Assembly: GCF_001528665.1 (NCBI RefSeq)
Contig: NZ_BBYJ01000040.1
Location: 1-64,000 of the forward strand
DNA length: 64,000 bases
Direction: 5' to 3'
Origin: Microtetraspora malaysiensis
GTDB lineage: Bacteria; Actinomycetota; Actinomycetes; Streptosporangiales; Streptosporangiaceae
Of the stretch, positions 53,930-62,583 are shown one piece after another. The number at the start of each line of letters is the position of its first letter. Positions within the stretch are counted from its first letter, which is position 1. The notes under the pieces are model-generated. The model ran no database searches. It was not told where the DNA came from and saw only the letters and a list, made by a program, of their open reading frames with translations. The translations under genes and the position numbers were made by a program.

Positions 53930-55239
53930 CGCTCGTACTGGCCTGGAACAACGTACGAACCAATCGGATGGGCTTCGCCGCTTCGTTCGCGGCGGTGGTC
54001 TTGGCTGTGATGCTGGTCGGCGGTAGCGGTCTGGTGGTCGTCGGCGCGGCCACACGTGCCGAGTTGAACGGCATCATGGGGTTGCTGGTGCTGTCGGCCG
54101 TGGTGTCGGGGTTCGTGTCGATCTTCGTGGTCGCGGGCATTCTGAGCCTGCACGTGCTGCGGCAACGCAGGACATGGGCGCTGCTGCGGTCGGTCGGCAT
54201 GACGCCGCGGCAGGTGAGCAGGCTCATCACGGCGGAGGCGCTGGTGGTGGCCGTGCTGGCGAACGTGGCAGGCTGCGTGCTGGCCGTCCCGTACGCCGCA
54301 CTGATGGCGGCGTTCATGCAAATGACCGGGCTGGCGCCAGGCGGCGTCCCGGTCAAGGTCACGACGGGGCCGTTCATCGTGGCGCTGGTGGTCGGGCTGG
54401 CGGTGACGCTGTTGGCGGCCCGGGTCGCGGCGCGCAAGGCGGTAGGCGTGGGCCCGCTGGAGGTGCTGCGGGACAGCGCGGTGCAGCGGCGACTGCTGCC
54501 CTGGCCCAGGGCGGTAGCCGGAGGGGCGGCGCTGGCCGGCGGTGCCGTGCTGTTGTGGCTGGTGCCGCAGGTCAAGCTGAAGAGCGCGGCGCCGACCGCG
54601 CTGGGGGCGACGATGGTGCTCTGCGTGGGCGCGTCCGCGCTGGGCCCCGTCGCGGTGCGTGGGATGGGATGGCTGCTCGGAGCCGTGGCGGCCCGGCTCG
54701 ATCCGGGTGCTGGGATGCTGGCCAGGTCCTCGCTGGTCGCTCAGCCGCGCCGGGCGATGTCGGCGGCGTCTCCGGTGATGTTGACCGTGGCGCTGGCGTG
54801 CACCTTCTTGTTCGCCGTGGAGACCACCGACGCGGCGGCGGGTGTCACCCGTACCGGGCCGTCGGTGTGGGTAGCCCCGATGTTGGTGGGGTCTGCGGTG
54901 GTCTACACCGTGATCTCGGTGCTGAACTCGACGGCCATGACGATGGCCGAGCGGGCCGGGGAGATCCGGTTACTGCGCACGGTGGGGACCAAGCCACAGC
55001 AGCTCGCAAGAGCGGTGTGCTGGGAGACGTTGATCGTGACCTGCGCCGGGACCCTGCTCGGAACGGGCATCGCCGCCGCCTCACTCGCCATGCTCGGCAA
55101 GGCCGAAACCGGCGAGCTGCGGTTCGCCTACTCACTGCCGCAGTACGCCGGGCTGGTGCTGATCTGCACGCTGAGCGGCCTGGCCGGAGGACTGGCCGCC
55201 ACGCGGCGGGCACGGCACGGGGCGCTTCTGCCCGATTGA
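53926..55239 (+). CDS. FtsX-like ABC permease (MacB class)
   Basis: A 437-residue protein with two FtsX-type halves. The first four-helix unit spans 10-160 (SIFVVAGILSLHVLRQRRTWALLRSVGMTPRQVSRL), and a second unit spans 300-430 (MTMAERAGEIRLLRTVGTKPQQLAR). The GTG overlaps the ATPase stop (GTGA). Relative to E. coli MacB, no large periplasmic domain is obvious, and there is a pair of extra helices in the middle. The open frame upstream to 53362 is a shadow of the ATPase. Confidence 0.9.
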   Translation: MTLVLAWNNVRTNRMGFAASFAAVVLAVMLVGGSGLVVVGAATRAELNGIMGLLVLSAVVSGFVSIFVVAGILSLHVLRQRRTWALLRSVGMTPRQVSRLITAEALVVAVLANVAGCVLAVPYAALMAAFMQMTGLAPGGVPVKVTTGPFIVALVVGLAVTLLAARVAARKAVGVGPLEVLRDSAVQRRLLPWPRAVAGGAALAGGAVLLWLVPQVKLKSAAPTALGATMVLCVGASALGPVAVRGMGWLLGAVAARLDPGAGMLARSSLVAQPRRAMSAASPVMLTVALACTFLFAVETTDAAAGVTRTGPSVWVAPMLVGSAVVYTVISVLNSTAMTMAERAGEIRLLRTVGTKPQQLARAVCWETLIVTCAGTLLGTGIAAASLAMLGKAETGELRFAYSLPQYAGLVLICTLSGLAGGLAATRRARHGALLPD

Positions 55240-55357
55240 GCTTGAAGGCGCGCCGATGCACCCTGCCCGCTCACGGCAACCTGGGGGCCGCGGTCGCCAA
55301 GCTCCCATCGGCCCTTCCCCGAGCCGAGCGGCCCATCGGGCCGCGCTCGGGGTCCGG

Positions 55358-55939
55358 TCACTTCCCCTTGGGAGAGGCCGACGCGCTGGGAGACGATGCG
55401 CTGGCGGAGGTGATGAGCTTGGGCGCGATCAGCTTCATCAACGCCAGCACATCCGCGGCGTTGTCCCGCCCCTTCACCCCGTACACCAACTGGACACTGA
55501 GCTCCGCCTTGCCACGGGCGAGCACTGCCTGCGCGGCGTACTTGTCCTCGTGTGGATCTTTGAAGTAGTACCCGATGGAGCCGGGGACGATCTCCGGCAA
55601 CAGCGTGGCTCCTTCGAGCTCCTCCTCCACCTCGCCCGGAACTCTGGCCGGCGTGAGGATGACCTGCAAGACCTTAGGCCGATCACCGTCTCGCCGATAG
55701 ACCGCACAGCTCCCATCCCCAAAGTCCGCCGAAAGATCGAAGAAGCCGCGTACCAAGGGATTGCGCACCCCGGTCATCAGCTCCACCGCCTTCAGCGGGA
55801 TCTGGTCACAGATGTAGGGCGGGGCCGCCACCGTCGGCAGCGGAGTGAGGTCTGCCGTCGTCTGTTCGTTCTCGCATGCCGTCGACAAGGCCAGGACACA
55901 GGCGAGCGCGGCCGTTATGGCGATTCGTGTCCTCATCAT
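55358..55939 (-). CDS. DUF3558-like lipoprotein
   Basis: A 193-residue lipoprotein: signal MMRTRIAITAALACV, then lipobox ALSTAC with Cys near 22. The mature part is about 170 residues with a CDQIP segment, a second Cys in DGSCAVY and a charged, Ser/Ala-rich tail (ITSASASSPSASASPKGK). The pattern, two cysteines and a Pro/Ala/Ser-rich linker, resembles actinomycete DUF3558-type surface lipoproteins, but the match is weak. It overlaps the stop of the long upstream gene by four bases, so the two are cotranscribed and presumably act at the same surface. Confidence 0.82.
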   Translation of the reverse strand: MMRTRIAITAALACVLALSTACENEQTTADLTPLPTVAAPPYICDQIPLKAVELMTGVRNPLVRGFFDLSADFGDGSCAVYRRDGDRPKVLQVILTPARVPGEVEEELEGATLLPEIVPGSIGYYFKDPHEDKYAAQAVLARGKAELSVQLVYGVKGRDNAADVLALMKLIAPKLITSASASSPSASASPKGK

Positions 55940-58083
55940 GAGTACTGGGCGAAACCGTCGGAGAAACTCTGGTTAAGGCGAAGCTCGACGTCGCGCCAGA
56001 GATCTCCCGAGGGCCCCTCGTATAGCCATCGATCGTAGGCGTCCAGTCGGCGGGTCTTCTCGGTGCTGTTGTTCGTCGTCTTGTCGATCATCTCCTCCTT
56101 TGTCATGAGGGTCCGGCCGTCATCTTTCAGGAAGTTGTTGGGATTGTCTCTGGGATCGCCTCCGTCGCGCAGGCCTTCAAGAGAGGCCCACGGATGTGTG
56201 GGGGCGGGAGGATCAGCCGACCCGAACAGCCCGTGGTTGAGCATCGCCTGGGCGGTGAGGTCGTGCACGAGGGTCCGCGTCTGCTCGACGGCGGCGTTGG
56301 CCTGGCGGCGGGCCTTGGTCTCCGCGCCGCCGTCACTCTTGAAGGCGTCCTCGATCAGGCCGGTCCAGGCTCCGGCGCTTCCAGCGATGATCGGCCACTT
56401 TCCTGACTGTGGGATGGCCAGCGCGGTGTTGACCACTCCGGTGAACACCTTCATCTTCAACTGCTGCACTTCATCCAGCGCCTTGCCTTCATCGATCTTG
56501 GCCAGGCCGGCCGCATCGGTGATCAGGCCGAAGCCGGCGCCCACTCGTTGCGCATTGGTTTTGAGCATGCCGTCGCCCTGCCCTGCGGCTATTTGGGTAG
56601 CTGCGTGGTCGAGCAGCCGTCCGGTGAAGACGGTCTGCGCCATGAGGACAGGTGTGAAGGCGTCGACATCCGCGAACGCTTCACGCGCCACCCACCGGAC
56701 CTCCTGCTGGTCGAACTTCGCCCCCCACGGATCAGGCCCCGGTGCGCCGGGATTATCTGCGCCCGCGGCACCGGGCACGGCCCGGTCGGATTTCTGAGCA
56801 GCACGGTCGATGTCGGCGATGTAGCCGGCAAGGATGCGGCCGGTGCTGGGTGGGTGGATGAATGACGCGGGCGGATAGCCCTTCTCGATCCGGCCGGCCT
56901 CGATGTGGACGAGCTCCGACGCCAGCTTGGCCGACAGGTAGCCGCGCGAGGGGTTCTGCGGCGAACCGTCGTGGTCGCGGAAGGTGAGGGTGGCGGCCTC
57001 CAGCGCCTTGCCCAGCGCCACTCCCTTGTCCGCCATGCCGCGCTCGGTCAGCAGCCGCTTCAACGTGGTCGGGTCGCCGGCGAAGAAGTCCTGGGCCGCC
57101 ACCGGATCACGGCTGAGCGCCTCCATGAGCGCGGTCATGACGCCCGGATCCTGTCCGGTCGGCGCCTTGGAGACGTTCCGATCCCATGCGTCGAGCTTCC
57201 TGGCGGCGGCGAGAAGGAAACCGGTGGCGAAGGTGCCCTGCTTGAGCGCCAGCGCTACCGCGTGTCCCTCGCGCCATCCGACGCCGAGATCGGTGGTGAG
57301 CTCGTCCCGCCAGGTGTCGCTCAGCCGCGAGCTCGCCGTCCCCAGCATCTTGGCGAGGGCGGTCTGCAGCCGCTTGGCCTCCTTGTCGTCCCGCCGCTCC
57401 GCGGTGTCGGCCATCAGCTTCCGGTACGCCGTCGCGCCCATGGCGTTCATCAGCGCGGTGGCGAACGCCGAATCGCCGGTGCGCTTCTCGAGCGCGGCCA
57501 GCGCCTCCTTGTCCACCTCGCCCGTGTCGCGGCCCCGGGCGAGCGCGCCGAGCGCCGCGTACACGTCCGGGTCGCCGCCCGCCTTGCCGTACTGGGACTC
57601 GTTGAAGGCGGCGAGGGCGATAGGTCCGGCGGACGCGCCCCACTCGGAGCGTTCGGACCGGATGGTGTCGCCGCGCCGCCGCAGGTCGGGGCGGCTCGAT
57701 TCGATCCAGCTCCGCGCCTCGCGCAGCGCGCTCAACCCCGAGGTGTCCAGGTCGAGCCGTTGCAGCACGCCGCGGATCACCTGCTCGTTGCGGCCCAGCG
57801 CGTCCTCCGCCCTCCCCAGCGCCCGCTCGAAGGCGTCCATCCGCGCGGGGTCGATGCCCGAATATCCCTCGGTCGCGCTCGTGCCGCCCGGCGGGGCGGG
57901 GACGCGGGACGGCCCGCCGCCGGAGGCTCCCGTGGCGCCGGCGCCGCCCGCCTTGAGGGGCGCCGACGGCTCCGGCGTGGGCTGCGGCGTCGGCGACGGC
58001 TGCTCGTGTGGCTGGGACGGCGGCGGGGACGGGTCGGTCGAGGGCCGCGGGCTCGGCGACGGCTGGGGTAAGGGGTGGGCCAT
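55936..58083 (-). CDS. Large Pro-rich-N-terminal helical protein of unknown function, WXG/DUF6571-like
   Basis: A 715-residue protein. Residues 1-45 are a Pro/Ser/Thr/Gln-rich stretch (PLPQPSPSPRPSTDPSPPPS). Then a helical region begins GYSGIDPARMDAFERALGRA near 75 and continues with repeated amphipathic helices (RGVLQRLDLDTSGLSALREARSW). A mostly helical middle and a long tail with EKTRRLDAYDRWLYEGPSGDLWRDVE follow. The N-terminal helix pattern resembles WXG100-like DUF6571 proteins of actinomycetes; this is an inference from pattern only. No signal or membrane segment is seen. The start at 58083 is the first ATG before the Pro-rich stretch; the frame is open to 58254. It forms an operon with the lipoprotein. 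Confidence 0.78.
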   Translation of the reverse strand: MAHPLPQPSPSPRPSTDPSPPPSQPHEQPSPTPQPTPEPSAPLKAGGAGATGASGGGPSRVPAPPGGTSATEGYSGIDPARMDAFERALGRAEDALGRNEQVIRGVLQRLDLDTSGLSALREARSWIESSRPDLRRRGDTIRSERSEWGASAGPIALAAFNESQYGKAGGDPDVYAALGALARGRDTGEVDKEALAALEKRTGDSAFATALMNAMGATAYRKLMADTAERRDDKEAKRLQTALAKMLGTASSRLSDTWRDELTTDLGVGWREGHAVALALKQGTFATGFLLAAARKLDAWDRNVSKAPTGQDPGVMTALMEALSRDPVAAQDFFAGDPTTLKRLLTERGMADKGVALGKALEAATLTFRDHDGSPQNPSRGYLSAKLASELVHIEAGRIEKGYPPASFIHPPSTGRILAGYIADIDRAAQKSDRAVPGAAGADNPGAPGPDPWGAKFDQQEVRWVAREAFADVDAFTPVLMAQTVFTGRLLDHAATQIAAGQGDGMLKTNAQRVGAGFGLITDAAGLAKIDEGKALDEVQQLKMKVFTGVVNTALAIPQSGKWPIIAGSAGAWTGLIEDAFKSDGGAETKARRQANAAVEQTRTLVHDLTAQAMLNHGLFGSADPPAPTHPWASLEGLRDGGDPRDNPNNFLKDDGRTLMTKEEMIDKTTNNSTEKTRRLDAYDRWLYEGPSGDLWRDVELRLNQSFSDGFAQYS

Positions 58084-58228
58084 GAGGGCGATGGACTCCA
58101 GCGCGGTCGGCGGGACGCGACGACTCCAGCGAGAGTAATTTCGATTTTCCGCCGCGTAAAGATATCCGTCAGATCGGATATGTCCCATACTCGGAGCGCG
58201 CCCGCCCCGGGCGGAATCGGAGGTCACG

Positions 58229-59317
58229 GTGACGACCGCACTGCCCGCGAACACCCCGGCGGCGGCGCTCGCCGCCGAGGGCCTGCCCGCGTTCGTCTAC
58301 GACCTGGCCGAGCTGGACGCGCACCTGCGGTCGGTACGCGCGGCGCTCGGAGACATCGAGCTCTACTACGCGGTCAAGGCGAACCCCGACCCGGAGCTCC
58401 TCCGGGTCCTCGCCCGGCACGTCGACGGGTTCGAGGTCGCCTCGGGCGGGGAGCTGGCGCACGTACGGGAACTGCACCCCGGCCTGCCGGTCGCCCTCGG
58501 CGGACCGGGCAAGACCGACGCGGAGCTGTGCGGTGAGGTCACCCGGCTCCATGTGGAGAGCCCCGGCGAGCTGCTGCGGCTGCTCGCGTCCGGGCGCTCC
58601 GCCGACGTGCTGCTCCGGGTCAACCTGGACGTCCCCGTCGAGGGCGCGTCCCTGGCCATGGGAGGCGGGGCGACGCCGTTCGGCATGGACCCGGCCGCGA
58701 TCGACGAATGCCTGCAACTGCTCCGCGCGCAGGACACGGTCCGGCTGCGCGGGATCCACGCCCACCTGGCCAGCGGGCTCGAGGCACGGCCTCTGCTGGA
58801 GCTGGCCGCGGCCGTCCTGGACTACGCGCGGGGGCTCGGGGTCACCGAGGTCAACCTCGGCGGCGGCATGGCGGTCTCCTACGCCGAGCCGGAGCGGCGT
58901 TTCGACTGGGACGCCTACGGACGGGGCCTGGCGGCGCTGCGCCGGCCGGGTGAGACGCTGCGGATCGAGCCGGGACGGTCGCTGACCGTCTACTGCGGGC
59001 GGTACGTGACGCGGGTGATCGACGTCAAGCGGGTGCACGGGGAGCTGTTCGCCGTCGTGGCGGGCGGCACCCACCACATCCGCACGCCGGCGACCAAGGG
59101 CCACAGCCAGCCGGTGGTCGTCGGCGAGCCGGGCGAGCCCGTCACGATCGTGGGGCAGCTCTGCACCCCCAAGGACGTGCTCGCCCGGCGCGTGCCGATG
59201 CGCCTGGAGCGAGGCGACGTGGTGGAGTTCACCATGGCCGGCGCGTACGCGTGGAACATCTCCCACCACGACTTCCTGATGCATCCGAAGCCGGGCTTCC
59301 ACTACGTCGGGGGGTGA
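58229..59317 (+). CDS. Fold-type III PLP-dependent decarboxylase
   Basis: A 362-residue enzyme of the Orn/DAP/Arg decarboxylase type. PLP lysine is in IELYYAVKANPDPELL (Lys near 50). Further motifs: GFEVASGGELAHV, LRGIHAHLASG, EVNLGGGMAV, RIEPGRSLTVYCGRYVTRV, and IVGQLCTPKDVL with the active-site cysteine. It is shorter than ornithine decarboxylase, and lacks the usual C-terminal part of DAP decarboxylase. Homologues of this size make amines or diamines for siderophores and peptides. The GTG start follows CGGAGG. Its place near an NRPS start suggests it could supply a monomer, but a trypsin-like protease and a regulator lie between. Confidence 0.88.
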   Translation: MTTALPANTPAAALAAEGLPAFVYDLAELDAHLRSVRAALGDIELYYAVKANPDPELLRVLARHVDGFEVASGGELAHVRELHPGLPVALGGPGKTDAELCGEVTRLHVESPGELLRLLASGRSADVLLRVNLDVPVEGASLAMGGGATPFGMDPAAIDECLQLLRAQDTVRLRGIHAHLASGLEARPLLELAAAVLDYARGLGVTEVNLGGGMAVSYAEPERRFDWDAYGRGLAALRRPGETLRIEPGRSLTVYCGRYVTRVIDVKRVHGELFAVVAGGTHHIRTPATKGHSQPVVVGEPGEPVTIVGQLCTPKDVLARRVPMRLERGDVVEFTMAGAYAWNISHHDFLMHPKPGFHYVGG

Positions 59318-59374
59318 GGGGGCGCCGCCGGGAGGCGGGGAGTGAGGAAGGCAGGGAGTCAGGGAGGCGGGAAG

Positions 59375-60175
59375 TCAGGGGAGCGTGACGAACTTGCCGA
59401 GGAACGCGCGAGCGGTGGCGCTGTCGAGGCGGTAGTCGAGGTTCGTCGCCTTGCACGCCTCGTCGTCTCCGCTGATCGTCGTCGCCACGAGCAGGTGGGA
59501 GGTACGGTCGCCGAGGAAGTTGGGGCCGCCCGAGTCGCCGAAGCAGGTGCCGCCGTCCTTCTTCGCCGGGTCCAGGGAGAGCTTGAGCCACCTGGGGGTG
59601 AGGGCCTCGAAGGAGATGGACGTCTGGCTGCGCGCGTCCGTGTAGATGTACCGGCGCCCGTGCGCGCCCTTCTTGGGGTTGAGCGAGCCGTACCCGACAG
59701 GGGTGAACTGGGACGTCTGCAGGGTCTTGTCGGCCTTGAGCTCGTCGAGCAGGCCCTTGGTGGGGAGCGTCGCGGGGGTGATGTCCGTGATCGGGGTGTC
59801 GAAGATGACGACGGCCATGTCATGGAGCTCGGAGTTCTTGCCGAAGCGGGAGTCGGCCACGTAACGGCCGGTGTAGAGCTTGTCGCCCTTTTTGTACTTG
59901 CTGACGAAGGACACGCGGGCGGTCTTCTTGCCGTCCTTCCCCTTGTGGACGTCCTCGCCGCAGTGGGCGGCGGTGAGGAAGACGGTCGAAGAGATCAGCG
60001 TGCCGGTGCAGAACGACCAGGTCCCGTCGCTGTGCGGCTTGTCGGCGATGAGGGCGCCGACCTCAGGATGGTCGGTTCCGTCGGCGGTGCCGTTCGTGAT
60101 GGCCTCCGCGGGACCGGCGATGACGACACCGAGCAGCAATGCGGCAGGAAGCATGACAAAAGGGACAAAACGCAT
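59375..60175 (-). CDS. Secreted trypsin-like serine protease (S1)
   Basis: A 266-residue chymotrypsin-fold protease with a signal peptide (MRFVPFVMLPAALLLGVVIA, cut after AEA). The triad is His in FLTAAHCGED, Asp in ELHDMAVVIF and Ser in GGTCFGDSGGPNF. Cysteines pair as SFC/HC and TCF/EAC. The ATG at 60175 follows TACAGT (minus strand, 60182-60187) at six bases, suggesting a leaderless start; an ATG at 60196 is an alternative. There is no obvious propeptide, so activation may be immediate. A strong hairpin lies upstream. Confidence 0.92.
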   Translation of the reverse strand: MRFVPFVMLPAALLLGVVIAGPAEAITNGTADGTDHPEVGALIADKPHSDGTWSFCTGTLISSTVFLTAAHCGEDVHKGKDGKKTARVSFVSKYKKGDKLYTGRYVADSRFGKNSELHDMAVVIFDTPITDITPATLPTKGLLDELKADKTLQTSQFTPVGYGSLNPKKGAHGRRYIYTDARSQTSISFEALTPRWLKLSLDPAKKDGGTCFGDSGGPNFLGDRTSHLLVATTISGDDEACKATNLDYRLDSATARAFLGKFVTLP

Positions 60176-60275
60176 TCCCGCACTGTAATCGGACATGGGT
60201 GTTGCGTGACACGCTTGTGGCGAAAGATCACCAAAAGATCTACGTGCGGCAGGGTTCGTCGCAGAAGGTCGGCAA

Positions 60276-60482
60276 ATGACATCGGCCGACCGGCACAGAG
60301 CCCGGTCGGCCGATGACGAGAGAGGCGAGGGTCAGGACACCTGCGACGGCGCGCTGTTCGAGCAGCACCGCTGGAAGCTGCAGACCACCGGCATGACATT
60401 CATGAACCTCGACTGGGCCAACCGCGACGCGGCCTGCTTCGTCTGCGTGGCGTGCCGCCGGATTCACTGGTTCCACCTCTGA
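60276..60482 (+). CDS. Small Cys-rich zinc-ribbon-like frame, possibly degenerate
   Basis: A 68-codon frame ends TCDGALFEQHRWKLQTTG, then MTFMNLDWANRDAACFVCVACRRIHWFHL. The C-terminal half has a dense aromatic and cysteine pattern (CFVCVAC...HWFHL) of the kind seen in small zinc-binding proteins, while the first 20 residues are encoded by one arm of a hairpin and look like noise. Only one cysteine precedes the central block, so a second CxxC pair may have been lost or the true start lies elsewhere. There is no ribosome site for the ATG at 60276. It could be a relic of a larger gene. Convergent with the SARP gene. Confidence 0.4.
   Translation: MTSADRHRARSADDERGEGQDTCDGALFEQHRWKLQTTGMTFMNLDWANRDAACFVCVACRRIHWFHL
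60280..60315. terminator. Perfect 14-base stem hairpin
   Basis: CATCGGCCGACCGG pairs with CCGGTCGGCCGATG over an eight-base loop. It lies 195 bases beyond the SARP stop and upstream of the protease start, and may terminate leftward readthrough. No T run follows on either strand. Confidence 0.55.
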
Positions 60483-60509
60483 CGGGAGGCGGTGACGCCG
60501 GGCCCGGGG

Positions 60510-62369
60510 TCAGGAGTGGATCTGAAGCCCTTCGGAGGACTCCAACCCCGCGCCGTCCGGGTGGAGGACGAACAGCCGGGCCAGGTCGTCGACGCGGTAA
60601 TGGAAGCGCCCCGCCTGGCCGGTGTCGACCACCGAGACGAACCGGGCCTCGACCAGGATGCCCAGATGGTCCACGGCGGAGCCGTGGTCCAGGCCGCAGA
60701 CGGCGGCGACGGTGCCGGTGGTGAACTCGCTCCGCCCGAGCCGCGCCAGCCGGGCCAGGGTCGGCCGGACCTCCTTCCTCATCCGGGCGTAGCTCTGCCG
60801 CAGGCCGTCCCGTACGGCGAGGTCGGCGACGCTCAGCTCGTCGAGCCGGCGGTGCTCGTCGCGGAGCAGCGCGACGAGACCCTCCAGCGGCCAGTGCGGC
60901 CGCGCGGCGAGCCGGGCGGCGCAGACACGCACCGCGAGAGGGAGCCGGTCGCACAGCGCGACCAGCTCCGCGGCGGCGGCGGGCTCCGCCGTCACTCGCT
61001 CGTGCCCGACGACCGCCGAGAGCAGCTGGATGGCGTGGTCGGCGTCGAAGCGGTCGATCTCGACGATCCGCGCGCCGCCGACGCCGACCAGCCGCGACCT
61101 GCTCGTCATCAGGACGCCGCACGTCGGCGCGCCGGGCAGCAGCGGCCGCACCTGCGCCTCGTCCGCCGCGTCGTCCAGGACGACCAGCATCCGGCGGCCG
61201 CTCACCAGGCTCCGATACAGCGCGGTGCGCTCGGCCGGGTCGTCCGGGACGGCGTTCTTGGCCACCCCGAGCGCCCGGAGGAAGCGCCCGAGCACGCGGG
61301 CCGGGGACTCCGGGATGCCCGCGCCGCGCAGGTCGGCGTATAACTGCCCGTCCGCGTACGCGCCCTCGAGCCGGTGGGCGATGTGCACCGCGAGGGTGGT
61401 CTTGCCCGCCCCGGCCGGGCCCGTGACGCCCGCGACGACCGCGGTCGTCCGGGACGCGTCGTCGAGCAGCCCGCTGAGGTGGTCGAGGAGCACCGCGACG
61501 GCCTTGCTGCGCCCGGTGAAGTCGGCGATGTCGGGCGGCGTCTGGCGCGGGACGACGAGGTGGTCCCGGCTCACCACGTGGGATCGGTCCAAACCGCCGG
61601 ACGGCGGAAGGTCCTGGTTGAGCACCGTCAGGTAGGCGTGCTGGGCGTCCGCGCTCGGCGCGATGCCCAGTTCCTCGGCCAGCCGGCTGCGCAGCCGCTC
61701 GTACTCCATGAGGGCCTCGGCGGGCCGGCCGCAGGCGGCGTGCAGTTCGATCAGCCGGGTGTGCAGCGGCTCGTCGAACGGTCGTGTCCGGGCGAGGGCG
61801 CGAGCGCGGGGCAGGACCAGCTCGGGCATCTGGACCGAGATGGCGAGCACGGCCAGCCGCTGCAGGCACAGGGCGTGCTCGTCCTCCAGGGCGCGCACCT
61901 CCGACTCCTCCCGCACCCCCTCGGGGGCGCCGTCCAGCACGGGGCCGTGCCAGAGTTCGAGCGCGCCCATCAGCGCGGCCAGCCGCTGGTGCGGATCGGT
62001 CCCGGGGGCGTCGAAGTCGGCCGCGAGCGCGGCGCGGAACCGGGCCGCGTCGAGGAATCGGCCCGGCAGCCGCAGCCGGTAGCCCCCGCCGACGTGCTCG
62101 ACCTCGGCGACCCCGCCCACCTTGTCGCGCAGCCAGGAGCGCAGCCGCGACACGGCCGTGCGCAGGGCGATGGTGCTGCCCACGCCGTGCCCCCACACCT
62201 GCTCCAGGAGCCGCCCCTCGGGGATGATCTCGCCGTTGTGCAGCAGAAGCACCGCGAGGAGCATCCGCGGATGGCGCGCGGGCAACGCCAGCGCGGTGCC
62301 GTCCACCCGGACCTGGAGCGGCCCGAGAATCTGGAAGTCGTACGCGGGACCGATTCTGTCAATGATCAC
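60510..62369 (-). CDS. SARP-family regulator with NB-ARC ATPase domain (AfsR-like)
   Basis: A 619-residue activator. The N-terminal winged helix and BTAD domain run through about 245: FQILGPLQVRVDGTALALPARHPRMLLAVLLLHNGEII, AVSRLRSWLRDK and HTRLIELHAACGRPAEALMEYERLRSRLAEELGIAPS. The NB-ARC ATPase follows: VTGPAGAGKTTLAVHIAHRL (P loop, near 312), MLVVLDDAAD, GVLMTSRSRLV and a winged-helix end. No C-terminal TPR repeats are present, so it is shorter than AfsR (about 990). SARP proteins switch on antibiotic gene clusters, and the divergent NRPS gene is the natural target. The GTG at 62369 has GGGGGAA upstream; a TTG at 62417 would add 16 residues. Confidence 0.9.
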   Translation of the reverse strand: MIIDRIGPAYDFQILGPLQVRVDGTALALPARHPRMLLAVLLLHNGEIIPEGRLLEQVWGHGVGSTIALRTAVSRLRSWLRDKVGGVAEVEHVGGGYRLRLPGRFLDAARFRAALAADFDAPGTDPHQRLAALMGALELWHGPVLDGAPEGVREESEVRALEDEHALCLQRLAVLAISVQMPELVLPRARALARTRPFDEPLHTRLIELHAACGRPAEALMEYERLRSRLAEELGIAPSADAQHAYLTVLNQDLPPSGGLDRSHVVSRDHLVVPRQTPPDIADFTGRSKAVAVLLDHLSGLLDDASRTTAVVAGVTGPAGAGKTTLAVHIAHRLEGAYADGQLYADLRGAGIPESPARVLGRFLRALGVAKNAVPDDPAERTALYRSLVSGRRMLVVLDDAADEAQVRPLLPGAPTCGVLMTSRSRLVGVGGARIVEIDRFDADHAIQLLSAVVGHERVTAEPAAAAELVALCDRLPLAVRVCAARLAARPHWPLEGLVALLRDEHRRLDELSVADLAVRDGLRQSYARMRKEVRPTLARLARLGRSEFTTGTVAAVCGLDHGSAVDHLGILVEARFVSVVDTGQAGRFHYRVDDLARLFVLHPDGAGLESSEGLQIHS

Positions 62370-62428
62370 TGCCGGTTCCCCCGCCTGAGCCACTCGTGGA
62401 TCGCCGCGAAAGGTCAAATCAAAGCCGC

Positions 62429-62467
62429 ATTAGCCGCAATTGCGGACGTAGCAATCATACGGCTAAT
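62429..62467. promoter_or_regulatory. Inverted repeats in the SARP-NRPS intergenic region
   Basis: ATTAGCCG (62429-62436) mirrors CGGCTAAT (62460-62467). Inside, CCGCAATTGCGG (62434-62445) is a perfect 12-base palindrome. The region is AT-richer than its surroundings and probably holds both divergent promoters. Confidence 0.45.
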
Positions 62468-62583
62468 GATCGGCAACGGCTGGCCTTTAACGTCCGTCTG
62501 TCAGTAAGTCGCCAGTCATCACCGATGGCGTAACAGGGCGGCGGAAGATCCGAAATGGTGAGCAACGTGCGGGAAATCCGGTG

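Larger units (their letters stand above)
60176..60509. other. Region between protease and SARP regulator with hairpin and small Cys-rich frame
   Basis: These 334 bases hold the 14-base stem hairpin at 60280-60315 and, from 60276 to 60482, the small Cys-rich frame listed separately. Nothing else is evident. Confidence 0.5.
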
